The notes beneath the pieces are model-generated. The model saw only the letters and a list, made by a program, of their open reading frames with translations, was not told the origin of the DNA and did not search any database. A stretch of 64,000 bases of DNA. Origin: Theionarchaea archaeon. GTDB lineage: Archaea; Methanobacteriota_B; Thermococci; Methanofastidiosales; SZ-28-30. Location of the stretch: assembly GCA_018992685.1 (NCBI GenBank), contig JACVGT010000021.1, forward strand, positions 81,748 to 145,747, written 5' to 3'. The position numbers were made by a program, and so were the translations under genes. Each line of letters opens with the position of its first letter. Position 1 is the stretch's first letter. Of this stretch, positions 38,686 to 48,059 are shown piece after piece.

Positions 38686-39869
38686 TACACATATTGCTGA
38701 TTTTGAGCGGTATTTCTCTCTTGTTGTTCTACTCTTCATACTATTGCCTAGTTCTGCTTGAATCCAGAAAGAATAAAACAAAAAGGCCATTTGAAACGAG
38801 TGTATCCATTATTATCCCAACGTATAATGAGGAAAAAACTATAGAGCAAAAGCTCCAGAATGTAGGAAGTCAAGACTACACCGGCAAGATGGAAATTCTC
38901 GTTGTCGACAGTTCTACAGACGGGACGCTGGAGACAGTCAAGCACTGCGCAGGAACGGATCCGTGCATACGCGTCCTACATGAAGAAACCAGAAGAGGAA
39001 AAGCATTTGCGCTTAATCAGGCATTCCCCGTCTGTTCTGGCGAAATCATTGTTATAACTGATGCAGATGCGATCTGGGCACGTGATACTTTGAAGGAGGC
39101 CATTATGAATTTCTCAGATCCGGAAGTGGGGGCAGTCACAGGGAGGCAGATCCTTTTGAATCCAACACAAACGCGTGCAACAGAAACTGAGCGTGTCTAC
39201 AGAAAATTCTATGAGATTCTGAGGATTGCGGAGAGCAACATAGATTCAACTCCCATATTCCATGGCGAACTGGCTTGCTATAGGAGGGATCTCCTGGAAA
39301 AAGTCACTGAAAATAGCATGGCAGACGATTCAGAGCTGGCTCTATCTGTTCGGAAAAAAGGAGCTAGAAGTATCTATGATCCAAAATCAGTGTTCTTTGA
39401 GTACGCACCTCCCACATGGAGGTCTAGATACATTCAAAAAGTCAGAAGGGGTCAGGGGTTACAGCAGCTCTTCTGTCGGAACTGGAGAATCCTTTTCAAT
39501 TCCACCTACGGTAGGTTCGGCCTCGTGGTGTATCCAGCGGAGTTTTTTATGCATGTTGTGTCTCCTAATCTAGTGTTGCTTTTTGTGATAACACTATTAT
39601 GGACAGCGATCAAGAATTTCCTGGGCTATTTTCTGGTTCTTGCACTTGGTCTTACCCTCCTGTACTTGATAAGTGGAAAAACTCTTGAGACTTTTGCCAC
39701 TTTTTTTCAATCACAATTCATCCTTATAATTTCTCTGATTCGTTTGATCTCAGGACATTCTCAGCATGTGTGGCCCCAAGTGGAGGAGATTAGAGACCTG
39801 TGGGAAATCGAGATGTTCGAATCGAATGGCACTCATGAAGAACAAGGGGTCAATAGGCATCATGAATAA
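38682..39869 (+). CDS. Membrane GT2 glycosyltransferase
   Basis: The 395 residues have an N-terminal membrane helix, a GT2 catalytic domain (VSIIIPTYNEEKTIEQKLQN, VVDSSTDGT, TDADAIW near residue 126, and DDSELALSVRKKG near 222), and three C-terminal membrane helices. The QxxRW-type motif appears as VRRGQGLQQLF. This is the processive type seen in hyaluronan or poly-N-acetylglucosamine synthases, though single-sugar transfer is also possible. Confidence 0.87.
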   Translation: MIHILLILSGISLLLFYSSYYCLVLLESRKNKTKRPFETSVSIIIPTYNEEKTIEQKLQNVGSQDYTGKMEILVVDSSTDGTLETVKHCAGTDPCIRVLHEETRRGKAFALNQAFPVCSGEIIVITDADAIWARDTLKEAIMNFSDPEVGAVTGRQILLNPTQTRATETERVYRKFYEILRIAESNIDSTPIFHGELACYRRDLLEKVTENSMADDSELALSVRKKGARSIYDPKSVFFEYAPPTWRSRYIQKVRRGQGLQQLFCRNWRILFNSTYGRFGLVVYPAEFFMHVVSPNLVLLFVITLLWTAIKNFLGYFLVLALGLTLLYLISGKTLETFATFFQSQFILIISLIRLISGHSQHVWPQVEEIRDLWEIEMFESNGTHEEQGVNRHHE

Positions 39870-39914
39870 TAAATCCTATAAGTGAAAACTGCGTGTAGGA
39901 GGCGGAGAGTCTGA

Positions 39915-40835
39915 ATGGAAAAGATATTGGTGACAGGTGGGGCTGGCTTCATTGGCAGCCACCTCGTTGATCATTTGGTGAGCTGTGGAGAGGTTGTGGT
40001 CATTGACAACTTCGAAACAGGGAAAATATCCAACTTGAAACAGGTTAGAGACAGAATACGTCTGGTGAAGGGTGACATCAGAGATAGTAATCTCTTAAAA
40101 AGGGTTATTGTAGATATTGATACTGTATTTCATTTTGCAGCTAGTGCGTCTGTGCCCCTTTCTTTTCATGATCCACGAATTGATCTAGAAACAAATGCGC
40201 TTGGCACTCTCAACCTGTTGCAGGCTGCAGCCGAATCTGATGTTGAAAGGATTATTTATGCTTCCTCTGCAGCAGTCTATGGCGAGCCTCAATATCTTCC
40301 TGTGGATGAGGATCATCCAGTCTCTCCGATTTCACCGTACGGCATGACGAAGTATCTGGGTGAGCGATACGGCATGATATTCAGAGAACGTTATGGAATT
40401 TCCTTTTCATCTGCACGCATCTTCAATGTTTACGGACCGCGGCAGGCCAATAACGTAGTGCACGATTTGCTGTCAAAGCTCAGTAAGAATCCTCGAACTC
40501 TCGAGGTTTTGGGAACGGGTGAGCAAGTAAGAGATTTCTCTCATATAGCAGATATAATTGACGCACTTCTTCTCATCGCGAAAAGAGGGGATGGGACATA
40601 CAATGTTGCAAGTGGAAATGCAATTACTGTTAGAGAACTGGCACAAATGCTTGTTGGGCTAATATTTCCATCTGTAGATATATCGTATACAGGATCATCA
40701 TGGGAAGGAGATGTTAGTCGTTTGTCGGCAGACATTGCACGATTGTCAGAGCTTGGATTCATTCCTCGAGTCCCTCTGGAAGAGGGCCTTAGCCACACAG
40801 TGCAGTGGTTCTTCACAAGGAGAAGAGAGGTATGA
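39915..40835 (+). CDS. NAD-dependent sugar-nucleotide epimerase/dehydratase
   Basis: The 306 residues are an extended SDR enzyme with the NAD-binding start ILVTGGAGFIGSHLVDHL, the active-site Tyr-Lys in PYGMTKYLGERYG near residue 140, and YASSAAVYGEPQ. It resembles UDP-glucose 4-epimerase (GalE) and probably supplies sugar nucleotides to the adjacent glycosyltransferases. A strong purine-rich site (GGAGGCGGAGAG) precedes the ATG. Substrate not determined. Confidence 0.9.
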   Translation: MEKILVTGGAGFIGSHLVDHLVSCGEVVVIDNFETGKISNLKQVRDRIRLVKGDIRDSNLLKRVIVDIDTVFHFAASASVPLSFHDPRIDLETNALGTLNLLQAAAESDVERIIYASSAAVYGEPQYLPVDEDHPVSPISPYGMTKYLGERYGMIFRERYGISFSSARIFNVYGPRQANNVVHDLLSKLSKNPRTLEVLGTGEQVRDFSHIADIIDALLLIAKRGDGTYNVASGNAITVRELAQMLVGLIFPSVDISYTGSSWEGDVSRLSADIARLSELGFIPRVPLEEGLSHTVQWFFTRRREV

Positions 40836-41887
40836 GAATAATTCAGATAACTCCCAGGTACCTGCCATTCTATGGCGGAGTCGAAATTCATGTAAAATAC
40901 ATTTCAGAGTGGCTTGCAAGGATGCATGAAGTGGTAGTTCTTACCTGTGACCCTGTGGGTGGTCTTCCAAGGGAGGAAATCATCAATGGCGTTTTCGTCA
41001 GAAGATTTCGGGGATTTGCTCCAGGGGAGGCGTACTATTTCTCTCCGGAAATGGCACTAGAAATAAAACGAGCACATCCTGATATTCTTCACGCTCACAA
41101 CTATCATGCGTTTCCTTTCTTCGCCTCAGCATTGGGAACCTCAAAACTTGTAGTCACGCCTCACTATCACGGAAGGGGTCACACTTGGCTGCGGAATATT
41201 CTGCTGGGCGGATTTCGTCCAATAGGAAAAGTAGTTTTTGGAAAGGCAGACAAGATATTATATCTGTCGTCGCACGAAAGGAGGCTACTCAAGGAGCATT
41301 TTGGAATAGGTGATAGTAAATTGTATTTTCTTCCGAATGGAGTAGACCCCAGTGAATTGAGGAATCCGAAAACGAAAACAAGAAAGCAGAATCAGAAAAC
41401 CATTCTTTGCGTGAGTAGACTCCAGAAATATAAGGGAATCCATTATGCTATACATGCACTTTCCCATTTGGATTCCAGGTTTGAACTTGAAATAGTGGGA
41501 ACCGGTCCATACAAGAAAGATCTGATCCGACTGGTTAAGGAAACCGGACTTGAAGAAAGAGTCACCTTCTATGAGAATTTGCCGCGAAAGCTCCTTCTCG
41601 AAAGATATGGTGAGGCGGATGTTTTCGTTCTTCTCTCTTCAGCAGAAAGTTATGGAATATCTGTTGGAGAAGCCCTTGCGTCAGGAATACCATGTATAGT
41701 GGCAAATACTTCTGCCCTATCAGCGTGGGCTGACGGGAAGACCTGTTTTGGGATTGATATTCCTCCGAATATTGAAAGGCTTGCAGGCTTGATAAGGGAG
41801 GTTTCAACTGCAATTTCTGAACCAGTTGAGTTGCCGACATGGCCAGAGATAGGCCAGAGATTGAATCAGATCTATCAGATGGAGTAA
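40832..41887 (+). CDS. GT4 glycosyltransferase
   Basis: The 351 residues are a GT-B glycosyltransferase: RYLPFYGGVEIHVKYISEWL at the start, VVTPHYHGRGHTWLR near residue 110, and the C-terminal donor site AESYGISVGEALASGIPCIV near 270 with the E(x7)E motif. It overlaps the epimerase stop as ATGA, so both are probably in one operon building a surface glycan. Confidence 0.9.
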   Translation: MRIIQITPRYLPFYGGVEIHVKYISEWLARMHEVVVLTCDPVGGLPREEIINGVFVRRFRGFAPGEAYYFSPEMALEIKRAHPDILHAHNYHAFPFFASALGTSKLVVTPHYHGRGHTWLRNILLGGFRPIGKVVFGKADKILYLSSHERRLLKEHFGIGDSKLYFLPNGVDPSELRNPKTKTRKQNQKTILCVSRLQKYKGIHYAIHALSHLDSRFELEIVGTGPYKKDLIRLVKETGLEERVTFYENLPRKLLLERYGEADVFVLLSSAESYGISVGEALASGIPCIVANTSALSAWADGKTCFGIDIPPNIERLAGLIREVSTAISEPVELPTWPEIGQRLNQIYQME

Positions 41888-41992
41888 TCCCTTTTTCTGG
41901 CCTTCGGGCGGAATCCTTGGATTTGGTGTTCGCCAGAACATCAAAGCAAGACTAGGTTAAACTTTATATGACTGATTATCTAACATTGACGG

Positions 41993-43786
41993 GTGTCCCC
42001 TTTGACAAGAAAGAGACTCTGCATTCTGATCTCCGCAGTTCTTGGAGAGGTTGGTCTTTTCTGGTTGGTGCTGGAAATATGGAATGGGGAATCATCCCTG
42101 GGGGCCTACATTCTGGGCTCAATCATCGTTTCAATGTCAATTTGCTATTTGACTCTTGAATCTGAAGACTATAGAATTCCCACTTTTCTCGTCTTTATGG
42201 CATGTCTATACCTTACAAGTGCCTATTTTATGTATGTTGCCTTTGGTTCGCTCCCGCCTGGAGATGAAATGATTGAGTATGCAGCAATTGATATGTTTTC
42301 GGCTGAAAATCACCTTTTTGCCGTCAAATCATCGCCGGACACTCCGTGGTATTTTTCCTCCCCTGCCAACAGGCTCGCGTGGTACACATCATGGCCAGGA
42401 ATCTATAGTTGCTCTGTTTCTCTGGTTGAGGTATCGGGAATCGATCCATACTATGTGCCAATGATTCTACCTTTGTTCTTTACCATTGTGAAATTCATGA
42501 TTGTGTATTCCCTTGCTGTCCACATAGGTAATGATTTGTCTTTGCATAAGAATTTTATTCCCATTTTTGTTCTTATCTTTGCATTTTTGCCTGAATCCAT
42601 CTATTTTAATTTCAAGTTTGTCAGGCAGAATATGGCCATTGTCTTATTCTTTTTCATCATATACTTGTCCTATAGAATTGCTACTTCTCGGACCAAATTG
42701 AGTCCTCTATCCTGGCTTTTCTGGCTTTTCTCGATAGTCCTTGTTATCACCCATCATCTAACATCATTCATTTACATATCTTACTTGTTTTTTATTATTT
42801 TTTTCTCTGTGGTTTTCAAATACAAATACAGAATCGATTTGAAAATTAGGACGATAATCCTGCCAATTTTCGCTATAATGTCTGTGGTGATTGTGGGTTT
42901 CTGGACGAACTTTTCTAGTCTGATTATGGGATCAATAGAGGCAGCACTCAATAACATTCATTCATTTTCATTGTCTTTCATTACAAGCCATTGCTTCCCT
43001 CAGGTGCTCACACCGTTTTGGTCAATCATCCTCTTGAATATGAGAGACTTTCTTCTTTTGATTGGATGTTTAGCCGGATATGCTCTCCTCATTGTTTTTT
43101 TCCTCAGAATGGATAAAACTGGCAAAAAGGTACCAATTGTATCCTTTTTAGTGTTGTCAATTTCCTCCTTTGGGATTATTTTTCTCCTTCTTGTTCTTCT
43201 TAGAAGGGAACCCTTTCGGATGATAGCGATTTGCACACCCTTCCTCTCTCTGACCTTTTCTTTCTTCATGCTCAAATTGAATGAGAGAAGAACATTCTCA
43301 TTCGTTCTCATTTTCTTAATAGTTTTCTCGTCCTTCTTGGGATTTTGGGGGCACCAATATGTGCCGCTACACATGTATTCAAGTCAAGTTCAGAAAGAAG
43401 AGGTCGAGGGCTTTATTATGTTCGATACGTCTAGAGTTGAAGCATTGAAGGGATTTTTCGATCAGGATTACAGAATTTCAACAGAAGCTCAGATTCTCTC
43501 TGATGGAAGACAAATCTTTTTTGTCCTCGCCCCGCGCCATTATTCGAATGTATATAGTACGACTGCATTCACGCCATATTACACGTATGAACAGGCGTTC
43601 ACTGAAAGCGAAAACATTATTATCGTCTGTTTCAATACGGCATTCTACTCCCACTTCAACCCACATTGCGGAGCAGGAGATTTATACATTTCGTGGGAGA
43701 GAATATTCACTAGAGGGGAGGAGGGAGATAAGATATACGATAGTGGAATCCAGGTGTATGTGAACTCATCTGATCCAGAGATGTGA
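41993..43786 (+). CDS. Polytopic membrane protein, GT-C/DUF2206-like
   Basis: The 597 residues have about twelve membrane helices and a soluble tail of about 130 residues. The first extracellular loop carries an acidic motif (LPPGDEMIEYAA, about residue 87), as in GT-C polyprenyl-phosphate-sugar transferases, and ITHHLTSFIY lies near residue 250. The same pattern recurs in the C-terminal half of the fused permease at 48059-51427. Start is GTG, about 26 bases after ACTTTATATG at 41961-41970. The exact reaction is unknown; glycan polymerisation or transfer is inferred from context. Confidence 0.72.
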   Translation: MSPLTRKRLCILISAVLGEVGLFWLVLEIWNGESSLGAYILGSIIVSMSICYLTLESEDYRIPTFLVFMACLYLTSAYFMYVAFGSLPPGDEMIEYAAIDMFSAENHLFAVKSSPDTPWYFSSPANRLAWYTSWPGIYSCSVSLVEVSGIDPYYVPMILPLFFTIVKFMIVYSLAVHIGNDLSLHKNFIPIFVLIFAFLPESIYFNFKFVRQNMAIVLFFFIIYLSYRIATSRTKLSPLSWLFWLFSIVLVITHHLTSFIYISYLFFIIFFSVVFKYKYRIDLKIRTIILPIFAIMSVVIVGFWTNFSSLIMGSIEAALNNIHSFSLSFITSHCFPQVLTPFWSIILLNMRDFLLLIGCLAGYALLIVFFLRMDKTGKKVPIVSFLVLSISSFGIIFLLLVLLRREPFRMIAICTPFLSLTFSFFMLKLNERRTFSFVLIFLIVFSSFLGFWGHQYVPLHMYSSQVQKEEVEGFIMFDTSRVEALKGFFDQDYRISTEAQILSDGRQIFFVLAPRHYSNVYSTTAFTPYYTYEQAFTESENIIIVCFNTAFYSHFNPHCGAGDLYISWERIFTRGEEGDKIYDSGIQVYVNSSDPEM

Positions 43787-43790
43787 TTCT

Positions 43791-45356
43791 ATGACAAGAT
43801 CCAAGAATGTAAACAACCGCCACAGAGTCATCATCGTGGGACTTGATGGAGCTTCCTGGGAGGCATTGAATCCCCTTATTCAAGAAGGTCTGGTTCCCAC
43901 CATAGAGATGCTTTGCAGAGAAGGATGCAGTGGAGTCCTGCAAAGTACCATTCCTCCCATAACTCCTCCCGCCTGGACCTCTCTGGTTACGGGGGTGAAT
44001 CCAGGAAAACATGGCATTTTTGACATGACAATCGTTGACACAGACTATCATCAGAAGCTTCCGAGTTCTTTTGACATTCAGGCTGACACTCTGTGGGACC
44101 TAATTGAAAATTCTGTAGTAATCGATTTCCCCGTATCATATCCCCCTAATGCGATTTCTGGAGTTATGATTTCAGGAATGTTTACTCCGCACAGAGGCAA
44201 GGAATTCACTCATCCAAAGGCGCTGCGAGATGAAATCCTTCACACGATGCCACACTACAAGTTTGACCTACATTGGGAAAGATATCGGGGCAGAAAAGAA
44301 CAGCTCCTGACCAACCTATATGGGATGACTGAAGATAGGGAGTATTTGCTTTTCAGGTTCCTAAACACGGCGTGGAATCTGTTTTTCATCGTATTTACAG
44401 GAACAGACAGATTGCAGCACGTAGCATGGAATGAACAGGAACTGAAGGATTATTACTGTTATCTGGATCAGATTCTAGAGAAAGTTCTCCAGAAAATAGA
44501 GAACACAGAAACTATTCTCCTCATGGTCTCAGATCATGGATTCGATGCAGTTAGCAACGTAGTCAATATTAACACATTCTTATATGAGGAAGGATACTTG
44601 AACTTGAAGAAGCGTGTATCGCCATTACGCCGTCTGGGGGTGACAGAAGAGCGCATATTTAGATTACTGAATAAGTTTCAGCTAATCGATACTCGACTAG
44701 CCTTACAATATCCTGCAGTAACTAGATTTACAAGAAAGCTTCTTCCGAGAAGCAGCAGCTTTGATCTTGAGAATGATGTCGAGTGGAGTAAAACAGAAGC
44801 TTTTTTCAGTGGATATGGGATATATATAAATGACACGAGATTCAGAAAAGGCATAGTCACAGATGATGTTGTAGTCAGAGAGGGCATAATTGAGAAACTG
44901 AAATCCATTAGAGATCCCGCAAGTGGAAAAAGGGTCATAGAGAATATTTATACAAGAGAGGATATCTATGTTGGTTCTAACTCAGGATCGGCGCCTGATT
45001 TGGTAATTATTCCCAAAAGAGGCTATTCTCTTGGCGAGGCCATCTCTAGTGTGATTGAACCAACAGATTTCATGAAAGCAGATCATCGTCCGGAAGGGGT
45101 TTGTATAGTATTCGGACCAGGTATTAAGAAAGGAAAGACCCTCGGGAATGTCTCTATTTGTGACATTGCCCCCACAACCCTTCACATTTTAGGATTCATG
45201 CAGCCCGGGTACATGGATGGGACTGCGCGTCAAGAAATATTTCAGCAGGACTCAGACTTGGCAGCATCGACTGAACTGAAAATCATTAGCGAGAGGTTAA
45301 GGATTAAAAAGAACGTTAGAGATCTGAAAAAATCTGGGAAACTTGGCCTCATATGA
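43791..45356 (+). CDS. Alkaline phosphatase superfamily phosphodiesterase/phosphotransferase
   Basis: The 521 residues carry the metal and nucleophile motifs of the type I phosphodiesterase/nucleotide pyrophosphatase group: IIVGLDGASWEAL near residue 13, TPPAWTSLVTGVNPG with the nucleophilic Thr near 64, FTGTDRLQHVAW near 203, VSDHGFDA near 246, and a late histidine in KADHRPEG. Homologues often sit in archaeal and bacterial glycan clusters and may modify glycans with phosphate-linked groups. It is five bases after the previous gene. Its end overlaps the opposite-strand methyltransferase by eight bases. Confidence 0.88.
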   Translation: MTRSKNVNNRHRVIIVGLDGASWEALNPLIQEGLVPTIEMLCREGCSGVLQSTIPPITPPAWTSLVTGVNPGKHGIFDMTIVDTDYHQKLPSSFDIQADTLWDLIENSVVIDFPVSYPPNAISGVMISGMFTPHRGKEFTHPKALRDEILHTMPHYKFDLHWERYRGRKEQLLTNLYGMTEDREYLLFRFLNTAWNLFFIVFTGTDRLQHVAWNEQELKDYYCYLDQILEKVLQKIENTETILLMVSDHGFDAVSNVVNINTFLYEEGYLNLKKRVSPLRRLGVTEERIFRLLNKFQLIDTRLALQYPAVTRFTRKLLPRSSSFDLENDVEWSKTEAFFSGYGIYINDTRFRKGIVTDDVVVREGIIEKLKSIRDPASGKRVIENIYTREDIYVGSNSGSAPDLVIIPKRGYSLGEAISSVIEPTDFMKADHRPEGVCIVFGPGIKKGKTLGNVSICDIAPTTLHILGFMQPGYMDGTARQEIFQQDSDLAASTELKIISERLRIKKNVRDLKKSGKLGLI

Positions 45357-46269
45357 GTTTTCCTCCAGCTTCTTCAATAGGAAAGCGAAAATCATACATA
45401 TTTCGAATCCAGAAAGAACTGCCCCTCGATCTGACCTCGTGCATTCTGGGTTCTTCCCACAGTGGAGCCAAAACACTGCGCAATTCGGTGTCTCTACTAA
45501 TGAATGCATTTGGCAAGACAATGTCAGGCATGTGAAATCCTGATAAAATACTTACAGCCAGTAGGTATTGTTCATTATAGAAGCGATTTCTCAGTCGTGT
45601 GTCGTAATCATAGGGAAGAAAAACGTCATGGAATTCCACAAATATATTTGCCTTCAATCTCGGTAATATGTCGAGGAAGATGACAGTTACATCAGAGTTC
45701 ATGAAACATTGATGGGAACCATCTATGAAAAGAATATCACCCTCCTGCAGCTCATTAAAAAGAGCTAGATCAGTATCCTGAAGATATGTCCGGACAGGGC
45801 GATCGCAAAGCTCATCGATCTGTTCTCTGGGGGCAGGATCGAATGAAGTGATTTCTGTCTGTAGCCCATAATCTGCAATTGTTTTTCTGGCAAACTTTGT
45901 GGACCATCCTGAGCCGATTTCATAATAATTTCGAGGATTGTTCAGGAGGAGAAATGAGCAAAGAGCAACGGAATCCAATCCAGAAAACCACTTATTGTTC
46001 CAGCTTGGCTCATAGGAGTTCGAATTATTTAGACCGATCGAGAAAAAGTATTCTTTGAAGCTCAGGAATTGTTCAAGAGTTTTTCTGTATACAGCTCTTT
46101 TCTGATTGATGATCTTGTAGAGAACGGGGTGAGGTTGTGCGAGGTCGTATCGCGGAATGGGTGTACCCTTATAGTCTATAGGAGCAAGTGGGTGACCACC
46201 CAGCATGGCAGCAATTCTGTAAGCCAATGAATTTTGTTCGATCAATCCTACTATCCAGTTCTTGTCCAT
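45349..46269 (-). CDS. Class I SAM methyltransferase (glycan cluster type)
   Basis: The 306 residues include a methyltransferase core: NYYEIGSGWSTKFARKTI near residue 115 as the SAM-binding loop, ITSFDPAPREQID, and GDILFIDGSHQCFMNSDV near 185, a pattern of the Methyltransf_24 or cephalosporin hydroxylase-like group. These often methylate sugars. It lies 83 bases behind the ABC ATPase gene on the same strand and may share its transcript. Confidence 0.8.
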   Translation of the reverse strand: MDKNWIVGLIEQNSLAYRIAAMLGGHPLAPIDYKGTPIPRYDLAQPHPVLYKIINQKRAVYRKTLEQFLSFKEYFFSIGLNNSNSYEPSWNNKWFSGLDSVALCSFLLLNNPRNYYEIGSGWSTKFARKTIADYGLQTEITSFDPAPREQIDELCDRPVRTYLQDTDLALFNELQEGDILFIDGSHQCFMNSDVTVIFLDILPRLKANIFVEFHDVFLPYDYDTRLRNRFYNEQYLLAVSILSGFHMPDIVLPNAFISRDTELRSVLAPLWEEPRMHEVRSRGSSFWIRNMYDFRFPIEEAGGKLI

Positions 46270-46352
46270 ACGTAGTTTTCATCACTCAACATTATGAGTC
46301 TTTCCTCCACAATTATTCGGCTGATTACGTTGATGAAAAATCCATGCTGTTC

Positions 46353-47009
46353 TTATTCTTTTCTCAGCACCCCTTCTGTCATGATATATCGCTTCGTAAT
46401 ATGAATACGACTGATGGGGTCATGAGATACCACAATGACAGTCACTCCAAATTCCTTGTTGATAGATGATAACGTCTCATGGATCAGGTGTGAGTTACCG
46501 ATATCCAGGTTTGAGGAGGGTTCGTCCGCCAGAATGATGTGGGGATTGTTGGACAGAGCCCTCAGGATTGCTACGCGCTGGTTCTCTCCCCCACTGAGCT
46601 CATCTGGTCTCTTGTCTCTCAGGTGACTCATATCAAAGGCTGTCAACAGATCCTCTACCCGTTTCTTCCTCCCTTCTTTTCCTGCCAGGAGTAGGGGTAA
46701 TTCTATGTTATCATAAACAGTCAACGTAGGGAGTAGGTTATAGTCCTGAAAAATGAACCCCATGGTGTTCAGTCGAAAATCCGAGAGCTCGTTTTCTGTC
46801 ATTGCATCTATGTTCTTCCCAAAGATGGTGCAGGTTCCCGAAGTGGCTTTCTCAAGACATCCAATCAGTTTCAGCAACGTGGTCTTTCCACTTCCTGATC
46901 TCCCATCAATCAGGAGAAGGTCTCCTTCATCAACAGCAAGAGAAACATTCTGTACTGCATATACCCCATTGTACGTCTTAGTTAAGTCCACAGTTTCTAC
47001 AGCATGCAT
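46353..47009 (-). CDS. ABC transporter ATP-binding protein, MacB/LolD type
   Basis: The 218 residues show Walker A DGRSGSGKTT near residue 35, signature LSGGENQRVAI near 137, Walker B ILADEPSSNLD near 158 and the H-loop VVSHDP. The ordering and length fit the MacB/LolD family that works with FtsX-type permeases. Two such permeases lie divergently next door, so the three probably form one transporter. The ATG is leaderless relative to the TATA element at 47031-47040. Confidence 0.93.
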   Translation of the reverse strand: MHAVETVDLTKTYNGVYAVQNVSLAVDEGDLLLIDGRSGSGKTTLLKLIGCLEKATSGTCTIFGKNIDAMTENELSDFRLNTMGFIFQDYNLLPTLTVYDNIELPLLLAGKEGRKKRVEDLLTAFDMSHLRDKRPDELSGGENQRVAILRALSNNPHIILADEPSSNLDIGNSHLIHETLSSINKEFGVTVIVVSHDPISRIHITKRYIMTEGVLRKE

Positions 47010-47017
47010 CTCGATAA

Positions 47018-47040
47018 CCTTATATTACGTCTATAAAAAG
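47018..47040. promoter_or_regulatory. Overlapping divergent promoters of the ABC system
   Basis: CCTTATATT at 47018-47026 is the plus-strand TATA box for the permease genes, about 30 bases before the ATG at 47052. The minus strand has CTTTTTATAG at 47031-47040 for the ATPase gene. The two boxes point away across each other, so the two transcripts probably compete for the same short stretch. Confidence 0.55.
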
Positions 47041-47051
47041 GTGTGGTGAGC

Positions 47052-48059
47052 ATGTTGAAAATTGTGGCAAAAAACCTGACAGGACAGAAGGTACGCGTTT
47101 TCCTACTTATTTTCACTCTCGGAGTGGGAGTCATGGTTTTTGTGTCACTCTCTGCGCTGCTCCAGGGGTTAGAATTCTCAGTATACCAGACATTTGAAGG
47201 ATTTTCCCAGGAGAGGGATATCTTGCTGGTAAAGGGGACGGTCGAACTGCCTGTACCCTCGCAGGCTCTCTCTGTATGCACTGTGGAAGAAAGGGTTCTT
47301 CCCACCGGAACAGTGCTCATAAAGCATGTTGATCTCGCTCAGTTTGAGAATCTCACTTCTATCTCGATGGTGGAAGGTGACTATCCCGAATCAGGTACTG
47401 AATGTATTACTGAATACTTTTTCTCGCAAAAGGAAGACATCACTCTGGGAGCACTCTTTCTTGACTACAAGGTGGTGGGCATTTTCTTTCACCAGAAAGG
47501 GTTCTACACTCATGTAATTGCCACCACGCCATACACAGGATATACTCTGACTGAAATGAAGGTTGATCCTGACCAGTACAACGAAATTGCCTCTCAGATA
47601 CCTTCGTCCTTCCCGGCCAGGGAGCTTTCCTACTTTTTTTCAGAAGGAACAGTAAGACTTCATGAAACACTGGAGCAAATGCTCGGGATTGTTGTGGCTA
47701 TTCTGGTGCTCAGTGTCTTTATCAGCATGAATGCAGCTGTCCTGGAACGAAAGTGGGAAATTGGAGTGCTCAGAGCCCTGGGAGCCAAAAGATCATTTAT
47801 CTTGCGCCTTTTTCTCTATGAAAGTGTCATTATTTCATTCCTGGCGGCAGGCATAGGAATTGCGCTGGGCATCATTTTCTCCAATTCACTTACTGTATTC
47901 TTCTCAGAAATTCAACAAGTTAAGGGGATTCAGCCTGTGATGACAGCAGCGCTTTTGGTTGAGGCTGTAGCAGGCCCTCTGCTAATCGGAGTTCTGGGAG
48001 GTATTCTCCCCGCATATAGGGCCTCCAGAATGGATATAAGTGAATGCCTGGTGGTGTGA
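47052..48059 (+). CDS. FtsX/MacB-type ABC permease
   Basis: The 335 residues have the four-helix layout of the MacB family: one N-terminal helix (VRVFLLIFTLGVGVMVFV), a large extracellular domain, and three C-terminal helices with AVLERKWEIGVLRALGAKRS near residue 235, the conserved coupling motif. ATG at 47052 is used, although GTG at 47043 is in frame. Its stop overlaps the next start by one base (TGATG). Confidence 0.9.
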   Translation: MLKIVAKNLTGQKVRVFLLIFTLGVGVMVFVSLSALLQGLEFSVYQTFEGFSQERDILLVKGTVELPVPSQALSVCTVEERVLPTGTVLIKHVDLAQFENLTSISMVEGDYPESGTECITEYFFSQKEDITLGALFLDYKVVGIFFHQKGFYTHVIATTPYTGYTLTEMKVDPDQYNEIASQIPSSFPARELSYFFSEGTVRLHETLEQMLGIVVAILVLSVFISMNAAVLERKWEIGVLRALGAKRSFILRLFLYESVIISFLAAGIGIALGIIFSNSLTVFFSEIQQVKGIQPVMTAALLVEAVAGPLLIGVLGGILPAYRASRMDISECLVV

